Shown here piece by piece: positions 63,654 through 64,000 of a DNA stretch of 64,000 nt. The DNA lies in NCBI GenBank assembly GCA_965223825.1, contig OZ245018.1, positions 2,728,001-2,792,000 on the forward strand, given 5' to 3'. Every line of letters starts with the position of its first letter. Positions within the stretch are counted from its first letter, which is position 1. Under the pieces are notes generated by a model, which was not told the DNA's origin, searched no databases, and saw only the letters and a program-made list of their open reading frames with translations. The position numbers and the translations under genes were made by a program. This stretch comes from CAJXQU01 sp965223825 (lineage in GTDB: Bacteria > Pseudomonadota > Gammaproteobacteria > CAJXQU01).

Positions 63654-64000
63654 CTACGCGTGAATACGTTGTGGAAAATATCGGTGATAAAAAAGAGAAA
63701 GTGGGTTTCTGACCATGCGCGGTAATTGCGTATGGACTTTACGTGGTGAAAGAATAATCCATTTATGTTCAAGAAAATTCAGCTGCGCGGCAAGATCCCA
63801 CATCGGAGGAACGATATACACAACCGCGTCACTCACCCGTCGCAGCTCCTGATCAAACGCGACTGGATCGTCAATATGTTCGATCGTATGGGCGCATAAA
63901 GTGCGCTGCATTTGCTTGTTGGCGAACGGCAGATCGGTAATATCATCCAACAACACGAAACCTTTGATCGCTTGATGTTGAAAAATATCCGCATTGATCA
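63654..64000 (-). CDS. Class I SAM-dependent methyltransferase-like protein, C-terminal part
   Basis: The frame is open from 64000 to the stop at 63654, giving 115 residues of a C-terminal part. DITDLPFANKQMQRTLCAHTIEHIDDP resembles the Methyltransf_11 motif with its typical LPF...H-x-x-EH pattern, followed by ELRRVSDAVVYIVPP. The N-terminal SAM-binding glycine loop is outside the window. No substrate can be inferred. Confidence 0.75.
   Translation of the reverse strand, partial: INADIFQHQAIKGFVLLDDITDLPFANKQMQRTLCAHTIEHIDDPVAFDQELRRVSDAVVYIVPPMWDLAAQLNFLEHKWIILSPRKVHTQLPRMVRNPLSLFYHRYFPQRIHA

Noticed and set aside
1..64000. tRNA, rRNA, integrase, transposase or prophage module
   Set aside because: None was found on reading; the single sheath gene alone is not evidence of a prophage.

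Overview
The window looks like a stretch of chromosome from a free-living, probably aquatic, gammaproteobacterium of moderate G+C content. The evidence is a set of typical gammaproteobacterial genes and neighbourhoods: rplU-rpmA-obgE divergent from ispB, a tusDCBE (dsrEFH-type) sulfur-relay operon, mpl, mtgA, prfB-lysS with the programmed RF2 frameshift, a COG4255 gene before recJ, pilE next to ispH, uvrA/MFS/ssb, and a soluble transhydrogenase. A Methylophaga/Thiotrichales-like host is a guess only. GATC tetranucleotides are strikingly frequent (12 in 35101-35820 against about 3 expected).

Layout. 1-3000: obgE (cut by the window start), rpmA, rplU with an unusual helix-hairpin-helix tail, ispB and a DUF2288 gene. 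3053-6513: WYL regulator, lipoprotein, CBS protein, a 36-residue membrane peptide and a membrane-anchored TIR protein. 6517-7901: tusE, tusB, tusC, tusD on the minus strand. 7958-10368: membrane protein coupled to mpl, and a pentapeptide-repeat protein. 10443-20569: cytochrome b561, FAH-family hydrolase, SDR, TIGR03790 protein, htpX, argG, a secreted alpha/beta hydrolase, an HvfX-type DoxX protein and an aldehyde dehydrogenase. 20816-24769: mtgA, then a three-gene operon of retropepsin-like protease, inactive-transglutaminase 7TM protein and RimK-like ATP-grasp ligase.

24978-28228 is the most distinctive block. It holds a metal-related RiPP cluster of the HvfABC (bufferin) type with two different precursor peptides, and a divergent unknown gene behind a near-consensus sigma-54 promoter. 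A 19-bp dyad lies between them. The matching membrane partner (HvfX) sits about 6 kb away. 28325-37534 holds lysS, prfB, a pair of REC-GGDEF-EAL proteins (one degenerate in its first two domains), recJ and a COG4255 gene. 37705-46285 holds a 1196-residue modular exoprotein, thiO, pilE, ispH, a PfkB-family kinase and a PQQ-type sugar dehydrogenase coupled to uvrA. After uvrA, an MFS transporter and ssb comes an AT-rich gap with seven 11-bp tandem repeats, leading into a three-gene RND efflux operon (51834-57258). The right end has an isochorismatase-family hydrolase, a DUF4091 protein, a small secreted protein, an orphan contractile-tail sheath protein (60480-62105), sthA and the end of a methyltransferase-like gene.

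No tRNA, rRNA, CRISPR array, insertion sequence or integrase was recognised. All assignments were made by reading motifs and gene context; no database search was run.
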